Positions 1-4,769 of a DNA stretch of 5,674 nucleotides are shown piece after piece. Below the pieces are notes generated by a model. It did no database searches, was not told the origin of the DNA, and saw only the letters and a program-made list of their open reading frames with translations. The DNA comes from CAXSBR01 sp964236495 (GTDB taxonomy: Bacteria > Actinomycetota > Actinomycetes > Mycobacteriales > Jatrophihabitantaceae): contig CAXSBR010000051.1 in the NCBI GenBank assembly GCA_964236495.1, forward strand, positions 1 through 5,674, given 5' to 3'. The position numbers and the translations under genes were made by a program. Numbering within the stretch: position 1 is the first letter of the stretch; every line of letters starts with the position of its first letter.

Positions 1-1
1 A

Positions 2-23
2 TCAGACGGCACAAGCCGCCTGA
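2..23. terminator. Hairpin at left edge, possible terminator of an upstream gene
   Basis: The arms TCAGACGGC (2-10) and GCCGCCTGA (15-23) pair over nine positions with one A/C mismatch around the four-base loop ACAA. No T-run follows on the plus strand. GC-rich hairpins without a U-tract are common after actinobacterial genes, so this could end a gene lying left of the window. That gene is not visible, so the role is inferred from position only. Confidence 0.35.
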
Positions 24-42
24 CCCACCGTCCACCATTACG

Positions 43-83
43 GGTCAAGCCCAGTTGACCTCAAGCTTTGAATAGTGTAGCGT
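43..83 (+). promoter_or_regulatory. Candidate promoter with overlapping inverted-repeat operator
   Basis: TTGACC (55-60) is a good -35 element and TAGCGT (78-83) fits the TAnnnT -10 pattern after exactly 17 bases. Transcription would begin near 90, leaving about 34 bases before the ATG at 124, with the ribosome binding site inside that leader. The -35 is also the right arm of a perfect six-base inverted repeat, GGTCAA (43-48) and TTGACC (55-60), with a six-base spacer, so a repressor bound there would block the -35. The promoter position argues against translation from the in-frame GTG at 82. Confidence 0.35.
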
Positions 84-123
84 GCCGCCTCAACATGTTT
101 GCGGCTCTGGGGAAGGCACGTGC

Positions 124-504
124 ATGGGTTGGTTCTCGAAGGCCTTGGGTGACGCGTTCAAGGACAACGTAAACGGCATGATCAGGTACGGCCCCTCGAC
201 TTCATTCAGCCATAACCATGGCGCTGCAAAAGCCGCTAAGCAGGAGCGGCTTGCCAAGGAAGCGGCATCCGCTGCTGCACACCGAAGTGGTTTTGGCGAT
301 GCTCAGCACGGATTTGCGGACGATGGGCGCAAGATTACCTTTGCGCTGGGTTGGGGCGGCAACGAGGGCCATACGCTACTCGCGGACGGTCATGTAGACC
401 TCAGCACATTCAAGCAACATGGCAATCACAATCATTACGGTCCGGGGGATGGGCCTCGAAGTAACGTCCGAGATAGGGGCAAGTACGCTGGCCCGGGCGG
501 CTAA
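124..504 (+). CDS. Gly/His-rich hypothetical protein, 126 aa
   Basis: Function is not recognised. The ATG at 124 is chosen because GGGGAAGG (109-116) lies seven bases upstream. An in-frame GTG at 82 has no such site and sits on the candidate -10. The protein is soluble, with no signal peptide or membrane segment. It has a short N-terminal amphipathic stretch (1-20), an Ala/Lys/Glu helix (about 34-52), and a Gly-rich C-terminal half with nine histidines in all. HNH tripeptides occur at 30-32 and 102-104, but without the spacing of an HNH nuclease. The tail from about 102 (NHNHYGPGDG, then RDRGKYAGPGG) resembles, from memory, tails of uncharacterised actinobacterial proteins; that is a recollection, not a search result. 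GC content is visibly lower than in the cluster at 2097-5562. A second small gene follows after 51 bases. Confidence 0.72.
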   Translation: MGWFSKALGDAFKDNVNGMIRYGPSTSFSHNHGAAKAAKQERLAKEAASAAAHRSGFGDAQHGFADDGRKITFALGWGGNEGHTLLADGHVDLSTFKQHGNHNHYGPGDGPRSNVRDRGKYAGPGG

Positions 505-516
505 ATGTAAAGGTCA

Positions 517-545
517 TCGACTTCTATTTCCGCTTAGCTTAGTAT
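517..545 (+). promoter_or_regulatory. Candidate promoter directly upstream of the 107-aa gene
   Basis: TAGTAT (540-545) fits the TAnnnT -10 consensus and TCGACT (517-522) is a partial -35 at 17-base spacing, in a short AT-rich gap. The predicted start site near 552 is only about four bases from the ATG at 556, which would give an almost leaderless transcript. A CTTAG tandem pair (533-542) runs into the -10. Read-through from the upstream gene is the alternative. Confidence 0.35.
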
Positions 546-555
546 TAAAGAAGGA

Positions 556-879
556 ATGAGCTGCCGTAGTAAACCAATCAATCTCGACGACCAAGCACAA
601 ATTGTGTCGCTTCTCCTCGAGGTGGCCGCTCGCGCGCAGGCCCGTAGGGACGGTGATTCGTTATACGCGTTGAGTAAGGTAGCTTCTGTGCTCTTGCCCT
701 ATGCAGCCGACGATGAGGTCACCTTTTTCTTCGACCTCGGTGAATACATATATGAATGCGCGGTGCACATCGAGCGCACTGATAGTGGTGTCGGCGAATG
801 GGAATCCCAGCTTCGCGAGAAGTTGCGTATGTCTCAGGAAGTTGCCGACGGACTTCTTGCGGCGCAGAAACTTGACTGA
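556..879 (+). CDS. Small acidic helical hypothetical protein, 107 aa
   Basis: No family is recognised. The ATG at 556 is the only reasonable start: an in-frame stop (535-537) lies just upstream. The purine-rich AAAGAAGGA (547-555) abuts the ATG, which is too close for a normal Shine-Dalgarno and suggests either start by a near-leaderless mRNA or weak initiation. The sequence predicts four helices (about 10-31, 35-50, 51-73 and 80-104), a hydrophobic FFF at 57-59 and a net negative charge. It has no membrane segment, and its only cysteines are at 3 and 68. A rare TTA codon occurs in the SLY segment (35-37). Small acidic helical proteins encoded just downstream of another small gene are often antitoxins or immunity proteins, but nothing here proves that. 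Codon usage is less GC-biased than in the downstream signalling genes. Confidence 0.7.
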   Translation: MSCRSKPINLDDQAQIVSLLLEVAARAQARRDGDSLYALSKVASVLLPYAADDEVTFFFDLGEYIYECAVHIERTDSGVGEWESQLREKLRMSQEVADGLLAAQKLD

Positions 880-1026
880 TCATGTCAGCCGGGTACCGGT
901 TGGAGGCCTCTCGACTTTGCGTCTGATGGAAGCGGCAACCGAGGCAGAGTCAACGCTGGTCTTTGGGAGCGCCGGTCGCCATGGATGAACCGGTCACGCT
1001 CGTCCGTGCGGAGGGCCTAGCTGGTA

Positions 1027-1050
1027 CCTGTTACGTTGCGTGGTGACAGG
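1027..1050. repeat. Inverted repeat, eight-base stem
   Basis: CCTGTTAC (1027-1034) pairs with GTGACAGG (1043-1050), all eight positions including one G-T wobble, around an eight-base loop. There is no T-run on either side. It lies 148 bases after the stop of the 107-aa gene and could terminate transcription from there or be an operator. Its function is not determinable. Confidence 0.35.
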
Positions 1051-1111
1051 CGCGCCAAACACGCCTGCGCTCAGAAATGCTTACGGACCATAGCGAGTTG
1101 TTACACGCACG

Positions 1112-1186
1112 TACTTGACCTTGCGGTCGGTTGAGCGAATCGCCCAACGGCTCGTAGTGGATCCGCTCGCGCTTCTGACCGAATAA
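1112..1186 (+). pseudogene. Possible remnant of an XRE-type regulator C-terminus
   Basis: A 24-codon stretch ending in TAA (1184-1186) translates to YLTLRSVERIAQ followed by RLVVDPLALLTE. This resembles the last helices of Cro/XRE-family helix-turn-helix domains, where a 'tLrsveRIAeaLgVdPlaLL' pattern is common. No upstream part of such a domain is readable in the same frame: a stop lies at 1091-1093, and only a frame change near 1110 would join it to a longer upstream frame. The match rests on recall of the family pattern over a short segment, so chance is a real alternative. Confidence 0.2.
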
Positions 1187-1215
1187 GCAACCAACCGCGC
1201 TAGACCTGCGGTTGG
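1182..1215 (-). terminator. Probable intrinsic terminator of the double-HTH gene
   Basis: A perfect eight-base stem, CCAACCGC (1191-1198) with GCGGTTGG (1208-1215), encloses a nine-base loop. On the minus strand the stem is followed at once by TTGCTTATT (1190 down to 1182), a T-rich tail. It lies 51 bases beyond the stop of the minus-strand gene ending at 1267, the expected place and orientation for a Rho-independent terminator. Confidence 0.6.
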
Positions 1216-1266
1216 CGCCGCTTCCGCAGCTTTGGCTGTTACACCGGTACATACGAACTGTCCGCC

Positions 1267-1785
1267 TCACTGCGACGCCGGCTGACGCTTCGTCCGCACC
1301 GGCGGCCGTAGAGCGACACCGCTGACAAGCAGCCGGTTCCGGACACTGTTTGCGGCAACCTGGTACTCCCGACCGAGTTCACGAAGCGACATGCCGGCCA
1401 AGTACTGCTCGACAATTCGAGGAGTTAGTTGGTCATCGAGCGCGGCGGCCGGACGGATCTGGACATGCTGCCGCTTAAGGTGTGCCCGGACAGTCTGCTC
1501 GTGGAGGTTGTAGTTGCGACCGAGACCTTTGATGGAGGAACCGGCCCGGTAGTCCGCCATCAGTGCCTCAAGCGCGGCCGGCTGGAGCTTATGATTGGGA
1601 CGGTTTAGCACGAAACGGGTGTTATCTTGCCGCTCAGAACGCGCCGAGTGGTCATGCAGTTTGGATAGCGCCCGCTGCAGCGGTAGAGGAAAACTTGAAA
1701 GAGTTTCTGCCAAGCGCACCGTGCGAGGGCCAGGTCTTGAAGCGTCGAACCGATCGGCGCGCTCTGCGATCCACCGCGGCGGCAT
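1267..1785 (-). CDS. Double helix-turn-helix DNA-binding protein, 172 aa (recombinase-associated type)
   Basis: Two tandem helix-turn-helix units fill the C-terminal two thirds. Unit one spans residues 67-111: helix PAALEALMADYRAG, helix SIKGLGRNY, recognition helix near HEQTVRAHLKRQ, ending RP. Unit two spans 119-161: TPRIVEQYLAGMS, LRELGREYQV, recognition helix near AANSVRNRLLVSG, ending RP. The repeated layout resembles the DNA-binding tail of resolvase/invertase serine recombinases and the small stand-alone proteins often encoded beside recombinases in actinobacteria. No recombinase is in the window. The ATG at 1785 is preceded on the minus strand by GAAAGG with six bases of spacing, which supports this start. 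Residues 1-65 are Arg-rich and have no recognised domain; they could be linker or derive from non-coding DNA. The protein is inferred to be a cytoplasmic DNA-binding factor. Its target is unknown, and the inverted repeat at 1821-1864 just upstream is a candidate. Confidence 0.72.
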   Translation of the reverse strand: MPPRWIAERADRFDASRPGPRTVRLAETLSSFPLPLQRALSKLHDHSARSERQDNTRFVLNRPNHKLQPAALEALMADYRAGSSIKGLGRNYNLHEQTVRAHLKRQHVQIRPAAALDDQLTPRIVEQYLAGMSLRELGREYQVAANSVRNRLLVSGVALRPPVRTKRQPASQ

Positions 1786-1820
1786 CGTCTGCCTTTCGCC
1801 ATCGACCGCCGCTCCCCTTC

Positions 1821-1864
1821 GATCACCGCTTCGCCATGGGCGCGACGACGACGAAGCGGCGATC
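1821..1864. repeat. Inverted repeat with 13-base arms
   Basis: Left arm GATC-A-CCGCTTCG (1821-1833) and right arm CGAAGCGG-C-GATC (1852-1864) match at 12 of 13 positions around an 18-base centre. It lies 36 bases upstream of the start codon of the double-HTH gene, so it would sit at that gene's promoter. It could be an autoregulatory operator, a transcript hairpin or a trace of a mobile-element site. Confidence 0.5.
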
Positions 1865-1952
1865 CGCCCTCGTTGAGCAGTTACTCAATCGATTGCCGAG
1901 TGCGCCAGCGTGATCGAAATCAGAAACCTTCGGCCAGGAGCATCACCGCGGA

Positions 1953-1972
1953 CTGCCCTACACTTCGGGCAG
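1953..1972 (+). repeat. Hairpin upstream of the GAF-ANTAR cluster
   Basis: CTGCCC (1953-1958) and GGGCAG (1967-1972) form a perfect six-base stem with an eight-base loop that contains the possible -10 TACACT. It lies about 125 bases before the first GAF-ANTAR start codon. It could be an operator or a 5' leader structure; the eight-base loop does not fit the six-base ANTAR target loop. Confidence 0.3.
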
Positions 1973-2047
1973 GCCCGCACCCGTCGACGGTCCAGCAACA
2001 TCGGCTGGGTGGACTGCGGCGTTGTGAGTCATGATGGAGAGGTGAAC

Positions 2048-2110
2048 GTGCGGGCGGGCTGCGCTCAGCCGAGCCGCGACAGCGAGGAGGTGTTACGTGG
2101 GCGACGGTGA
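2048..2110 (+). CDS. Candidate 20-codon upstream ORF overlapping the first GAF-ANTAR gene
   Basis: GTG at 2048 opens a 20-codon frame ending TGA at 2108-2110 (MRAGCAQPSRDSEEVLRGRR). It has a strong ribosome binding site, GGAGAGG (2036-2042), five bases upstream; an in-frame GTG at 2042 is a less likely start. The frame passes through the Shine-Dalgarno of the first GAF-ANTAR gene and overlaps its start by 14 bases, so ribosomes finishing it could open or hand over to the downstream start. It carries one TTA leucine codon (2093-2095), uncommon in GC-rich actinobacteria. The peptide has no recognisable function; if real, its role is regulatory coupling. Chance is possible for so short a frame. 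Confidence 0.33.
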   Translation: MRAGCAQPSRDSEEVLRGRR

Positions 2111-2855
2111 CCGGGTGCGTGCGGGCCTGACTGCGGCGTTGGACGGCGTGAGCGGTGTGCGCGCGGTGGCGGAGCGATTGTGCACGGCGTGTGTAGACCT
2201 GCTCGACGTCGACGGTGCCGCGCTGTCGGTGATCTACGACGGCGTGTTGAGCCGTTCGGTGGGGGCTAGCAGCGCGCTGAGCGGGGAGCTGGACGAGTTG
2301 CAATTCACGTTGGGCGAGGGCCCTTGTTTGGAGTCCGCAGCCGGCTCGCTACCGGTGTTGATCGCAGATATCGATGACCTCGAGGCGCAGCGGTGGCCCG
2401 CTTTCGCCGGTGCGGCGTCCCGTCGTGGTGTCCGGGCGGTGTTCGCGTTGCCGGTGTCGGTGGCCGGTTTCCCGGTGGGGGCGTTGGATCTGTATCGGAA
2501 GCGTCCCGGCGCGTTGGAAGGCGATCTGCTCGCCGGTGGACTGCTGGCAGCGGAGTTGGCTGTGCTGCCGCTACTGGATCTGATGGGTCTGGACATGGAT
2601 GCGGCGGTCTCCGACAACACCAGCGTCGCGTGGGCGGAGCTGGCGGCGTTGACCCGAACAGAGGTGTATCAGGCGGCGGGCATGTTGATCGCGCAGCTGA
2701 ACGTGTCGGTCGCCGAGGCCTTGGTGCGCCTACGCGCCTATGCCTTCGCACATGACATGACGGCCAGCGAGGTGGCGTTCGAGATTTTGGACCGTCGACT
2801 GCGACTCGACGACGACCGCAGTGATGCGCAGTCGCTTCCGAAAGACGGTATGTAA
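2097..2855 (+). CDS. GAF-ANTAR regulator 1, 252 aa
   Basis: The GTG start is set by GAGGAGG (2084-2090), six bases upstream. A GAF sensor domain covers about residues 21-160, with the core LGEGPCLES (72-80), the RWP motif (99-101) and the closing strand GFPVGALDLYR (124-134). An ANTAR domain follows at about 178-235, with its typical signature: QAAG (192-195), A208, LR (212-213), then a final helix around ASEVAFEILDRRL. In this family GAF binds a small ligand or senses redox state, and ANTAR binds paired hexaloop RNA hairpins to prevent termination or alter translation. No receiver or kinase domain is present, so the protein would sense its signal directly in the cytoplasm. The acidic tail after 236 is short. 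The stop shares a base with the next start (TAATG), indicating one operon. The ligand cannot be read from the sequence. Confidence 0.95.
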   Translation: MGDGDRVRAGLTAALDGVSGVRAVAERLCTACVDLLDVDGAALSVIYDGVLSRSVGASSALSGELDELQFTLGEGPCLESAAGSLPVLIADIDDLEAQRWPAFAGAASRRGVRAVFALPVSVAGFPVGALDLYRKRPGALEGDLLAGGLLAAELAVLPLLDLMGLDMDAAVSDNTSVAWAELAALTRTEVYQAAGMLIAQLNVSVAEALVRLRAYAFAHDMTASEVAFEILDRRLRLDDDRSDAQSLPKDGM

Positions 2856-3616
2856 TGGCTAGTGAGCGGGAACGCGAGATCATCGGGTCGTTCATCGGGT
2901 TCGCCGACCGCCTCGTAGACGACTATGACGTCGTCGACCTGACCACCCAACTGACCGAGGACTGCGCCCGATTGCTGGACGTAAAGGCCGCGGGTCTGCT
3001 GTTGGCAGACGCTGGCGGGGTGCTGCATCTACTGGCCGCAACTTCGCAGCAGGCACAGACGCTGGAAGCGTTCCAACTCCAACGCGAGCAAGGCCCCTGT
3101 CTGGATTGCTACCTCAGCGGGGAGCCCGTCAGCATCGCCGACCTGAGCCGAGAGGCATCGCGGTGGCCCCAATTCGTCAATAGCGCCGCGCAGCAGGGAT
3201 TCGCATCCGTGCACGCGATCCCGTTACGACTGCGCGGGCACCGGTTGGGTGCGCTCGGCCTGTTCGGGGCCGCTATTGGCGTACTGAACGACGACGACCT
3301 GACTCTCGCACGAGGCCTGGCGCACGTCGCGTCGATCGCGATCGCTCAGGACGGACCGTCGCGCAACGACGCCTCTCTTGTTCCGGGCCTGAACGCCGCC
3401 GTAGCCGCCCGTGCTTTGGTGGAGGTTGCCAAAGGTGTGCTGGCCGAGACCCACGGTGTTGACATGGGTGACGCCTTCACCCGGTTGCGTGAGTACTCCC
3501 ACGCGCACCGGCAGCGTCTCACCGATGTCGCCCGCAGCGTCGTAGCCGGTGAACCCGGTGCGCGCCGACTACTTCTCGCCGAGCTGGGCGGCCCCAGTCT
3601 GGTCGAGCACCGATAA
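2855..3616 (+). CDS. GAF-ANTAR regulator 2, 253 aa
   Basis: The start ATG overlaps the preceding stop by one base (TAATG), so translation is probably coupled; the local Shine-Dalgarno is weak (GAAAGACGG). The GAF domain covers about residues 16-165. Its core is EQGPCLDC (78-85), where Gln replaces the Gly of GEGPC in the neighbours, and Cys82 is joined by a second cysteine at 85. RWP is at 103-105 and the closing strand HRLGALGLFG at 129-138. The ANTAR domain covers about 178-232 and is more divergent: VAKG (191-194) replaces the usual QAxG, while A207 and LR (211-212) are kept. Its overall layout parallels regulator 1, suggesting an old tandem duplication. It is inferred to be a ligand- or redox-responsive RNA-binding regulator. 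The CxxC-like C82/C85 pair is a specific hint of thiol chemistry not shared with regulators 1 and 3. Confidence 0.94.
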   Translation: MASEREREIIGSFIGFADRLVDDYDVVDLTTQLTEDCARLLDVKAAGLLLADAGGVLHLLAATSQQAQTLEAFQLQREQGPCLDCYLSGEPVSIADLSREASRWPQFVNSAAQQGFASVHAIPLRLRGHRLGALGLFGAAIGVLNDDDLTLARGLAHVASIAIAQDGPSRNDASLVPGLNAAVAARALVEVAKGVLAETHGVDMGDAFTRLREYSHAHRQRLTDVARSVVAGEPGARRLLLAELGGPSLVEHR

Positions 3617-3629
3617 CGTGGTGGCGGGA

Positions 3630-3649
3630 GCCGGTCCGGCGCCGGTCCG
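3630..3649 (+). repeat. Nine-base direct repeat upstream of regulator 3
   Basis: GCCGGTCCG occurs at 3630-3638 and 3641-3649, an 11-base period close to one helical turn. The palindrome CCGGCGCCGG (3636-3645) bridges the copies. They lie 28 bases before the GTG start at 3677, within a 60-base gap. This could be a protein binding site or a structured leader segment. Confidence 0.4.
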
Positions 3650-3676
3650 ACGTGAAGAGTGGTGTGAAAGGAACAG

Positions 3677-4480
3677 GTGAACGACGCACGCGCTGAACCC
3701 GAGGCTGTAGTCGACGGCACTGCTGGCGACATAGATGGCGGGTACGTAGACGACGTCGCTGCGTTGACGACGAGCTTGGCTGGGCTGTCGCGGTTGGGGG
3801 CCGGCCACGGGCAGCGGGGTTTGGCCGACATGCTCACGTATGTGGCGCAGTTCGCGGTGGCGGCGATCCCGGGCGCTGACGGGGCGGGTTTGGCGTTGCT
3901 GGAGAACGGACGGTCGGACACGATCGTGGCGACGGCGCCGTTCGTAAACCAGGTCGACGCTATCCAATACGGCTTGGGCGAGGGTCCCTGCATCAGCGCC
4001 GCGGCGACGGGGACAACGGTGCGCTCGGGTGACATCGGTCGCGACCGGGCGTGGCCGCGGTTCGGGGTGCGCGTTGCGCGACTAGGTGTGCACAGCGTGT
4101 TGTCGCTGCCGCTGATCGTCGGTGAGCAGGTGCTGGGGGCGATGAACATATATGCCCATCCGGTCGACGCCTTCGACGAGCGGGCCCAGGAGCTGGGGCA
4201 GCAGTATGCGGTGCCAGCCGCGATCTCGGTGCAGAACGCGCAAGTGCTGTTCCAGGCCCAGCGGTTGGCCGGTGAACTGCAGACTGCGATGGTCACTCGT
4301 GCGGTCATCGACCAGGCGGTGGGAATTGTGATGAGCCGTTCCGGCTGCGGCCCGAGTGAGGCGTTCGATCGGCTACGAGCAATCAGTCAACGGGAGAACA
4401 CGAAGCTTTCCGTCGTCTCCCAGCGCATGGTCGACGACACGGTGCGCCGGGTTCGTGCCCACCGCAGCACCTCCTCCTAG
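3677..4480 (+). CDS. GAF-ANTAR regulator 3, 267 aa
   Basis: The GTG start has AAAGGA (3667-3672) four bases upstream. Residues 1-40 form an acidic N-terminal extension absent from the two upstream paralogues. The GAF domain covers about 44-188, with GEGPCISA (101-108), AWP (125-127) and the closing strand QVLGAMNIYAHP (151-162). A connecting helix (185-205) leads into a canonical ANTAR domain at about 198-256: SR/TR-type start, DQAVGIVMS (212-220), A229, LR (233-234), NTKLSVVSQRMV (241-252). This ANTAR is closer to the family consensus than those of regulators 1 and 2, so it may be the best RNA binder of the three. Its greater divergence from regulators 1 and 2 argues against a recent duplication. 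The 60-base gap means it could share their transcript or have its own promoter. Its stop codon overlaps a 12-base palindrome. Confidence 0.95.
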   Translation: MNDARAEPEAVVDGTAGDIDGGYVDDVAALTTSLAGLSRLGAGHGQRGLADMLTYVAQFAVAAIPGADGAGLALLENGRSDTIVATAPFVNQVDAIQYGLGEGPCISAAATGTTVRSGDIGRDRAWPRFGVRVARLGVHSVLSLPLIVGEQVLGAMNIYAHPVDAFDERAQELGQQYAVPAAISVQNAQVLFQAQRLAGELQTAMVTRAVIDQAVGIVMSRSGCGPSEAFDRLRAISQRENTKLSVVSQRMVDDTVRRVRAHRSTSS

Positions 4481-4490
4481 CGTCGACGCT
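4479..4490. repeat. Perfect 12-base palindrome overlapping the regulator 3 stop
   Basis: AGCGTCGACGCT reads identically on both strands and begins within the TAG stop (4478-4480). It has no loop, so it is more likely a protein-binding site than a terminator. Its core CGTCGACG also lies in the palindrome at 1981-1990 upstream of regulator 1. GTCGAC is common in GC-rich coding DNA, so the sharing may be chance. Confidence 0.4.
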
Positions 4491-4493
4491 CCA

Positions 4494-4537
4494 CTTCCAG
4501 CGCGCCGCTTCCAATGCGCGCCGCTTCCAGCGCGCCG
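4494..4537 (+). repeat. Three tandem copies of a 14-16 base repeat
   Basis: Copies are CTTCCAGCGCGCCG (4494-4507), CTTCCAATGCGCGCCG (4508-4523) and CTTCCAGCGCGCCG (4524-4537). The outer copies are identical and the middle one has two extra bases. The array directly follows the palindrome at the end of regulator 3 and lies about 230 bases before the next gene. Possible roles are an iterated binding site, a structured 3' end or slippage-generated sequence. A plus-strand frame crosses it but has no ribosome binding site. Confidence 0.75.
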
Positions 4538-4578
4538 ACCGACCCCGTTGACTAGGCGACCCTTGGACCGGCCGAGAC

Positions 4579-4588
4579 ACACATGTGT
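4579..4588. repeat. Perfect palindrome ACACATGTGT
   Basis: This ten-base perfect palindrome sits in the middle of the 289-base gap before the GAF-only gene. It is AT-richer than its surroundings and could be an operator. No promoter elements are convincingly attached to it. Confidence 0.25.
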
Positions 4589-4721
4589 TCATCACCGCAT
4601 GGCGGGTTTGGTCAGTGCCGGCCCCGGCTGTTGCACCATCCCGGGCCTTGGGTACCGTCGGATCTGGTTGGGTACTCAGCCAGTTCGGACATCTGACGCG
4701 CGCTTCGTTGCTTGTCGGGTA

Positions 4722-4735
4722 GGGCGGTTCCGCCC
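4722..4735 (+). repeat. Short GC hairpin upstream of the GAF-only gene
   Basis: GGGCGG (4722-4727) and CCGCCC (4730-4735) are perfect inverted copies; in RNA this forms a five-base stem with a GTTC loop. The nearest T-run (TTTT, 4749-4752) is 13 bases downstream, too far for a classic terminator. The seven-base TCGGACA repeat flanks the hairpin (4685-4691 and 4740-4746). The element lies 34 bases before the annotated start and is more likely a regulatory leader element. Confidence 0.35.
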
Positions 4736-4769
4736 GTAGTCGGACACGTTTTGTGACCTACCTGAAGTC

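Larger units (their letters stand above)
880..1190. other. Gene-poor stretch with possible decayed coding fragments
   Basis: No reading frame here has both a plausible start and coding character. The plus frame beginning ATG at 882 is stopped after 14 codons. It continues, after that stop, through an ATG at 981 to a stop at 1044-1046. A different plus frame ends with the regulator-like segment listed at 1112-1186. The stretch also holds a hairpin at 1027-1050. It is best read as a remnant zone between the small-gene pair and the minus-strand helix-turn-helix gene. Confidence 0.4.
1786..2041. other. Divergent intergenic region with several inverted repeats
   Basis: This lies between the minus-strand double-HTH gene and the plus-strand GAF-ANTAR cluster. 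It holds the long inverted repeat at 1821-1864, a small hairpin GTTGAG/CTCAAT (1872-1889, six-base loop CAGTTA), a perfect palindrome CAATCGATTG (1886-1895), a hairpin at 1953-1972 and a perfect palindrome CCGTCGACGG (1981-1990). TACACT (1959-1964) fits a -10 element for the cluster but has no convincing -35. Both divergent promoters should lie here. No convincing coding frame is seen before 2042. Confidence 0.5.

Noticed and set aside
1..40. tRNA 3' end at the left edge, suggested by the hairpin followed by CCACCA-like bases
   Set aside because: There is no GGTTCGAATCC-type T-arm; the hairpin loop is only four bases.
82..123. GTG at 82 as start of the Gly/His-rich protein
   Set aside because: It overlaps the candidate -10 and lacks a ribosome binding site, whereas ATG at 124 has GGGGAAGG seven bases upstream.
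124..504. HNH nuclease, from two HNH tripeptides
   Set aside because: The tripeptides are isolated in low-complexity Gly/His segments and lack the spacing and zinc-binding residues of the nuclease fold.
1031..1270. 79-codon minus-strand frame starting with a GTGA overlap at the double-HTH stop
   Set aside because: The overlap looks like translational coupling, but there is no ribosome binding site, the composition is Arg/Ser/Cys-rich and the probable terminator at 1182-1215 lies inside it.
1605..1826. 73-codon minus-strand frame overlapping the N-terminus of the double-HTH gene
   Set aside because: It competes with the frame that has both the ribosome binding site and the helix-turn-helix motifs, and it encodes no recognisable domain.
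1872..1889. Six-base-loop hairpin GTTGAG/CTCAAT as an ANTAR target
   Set aside because: The loop is CAGTTA, lacking A at position one and G at position four, and there is no adjacent second hexaloop hairpin.
2305..2895. 196-codon minus-strand open frame across regulator 1
   Set aside because: Pro/Arg-rich shadow of a well-supported GAF-ANTAR gene.
3346..4308. 320-codon minus-strand open frame, the longest in the window
   Set aside because: It is antisense to regulators 2 and 3, whose GAF and ANTAR motifs are clear. Its translation is rich in Ser/Thr/Ala/Pro/Arg, as expected from a GC-rich shadow frame, and shows no domain.
4600..4739. 46-codon plus frame in the gap before the GAF-only gene
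   Set aside because: No ribosome binding site, no domain, and it is only the end of a longer shadow frame over regulator 3.
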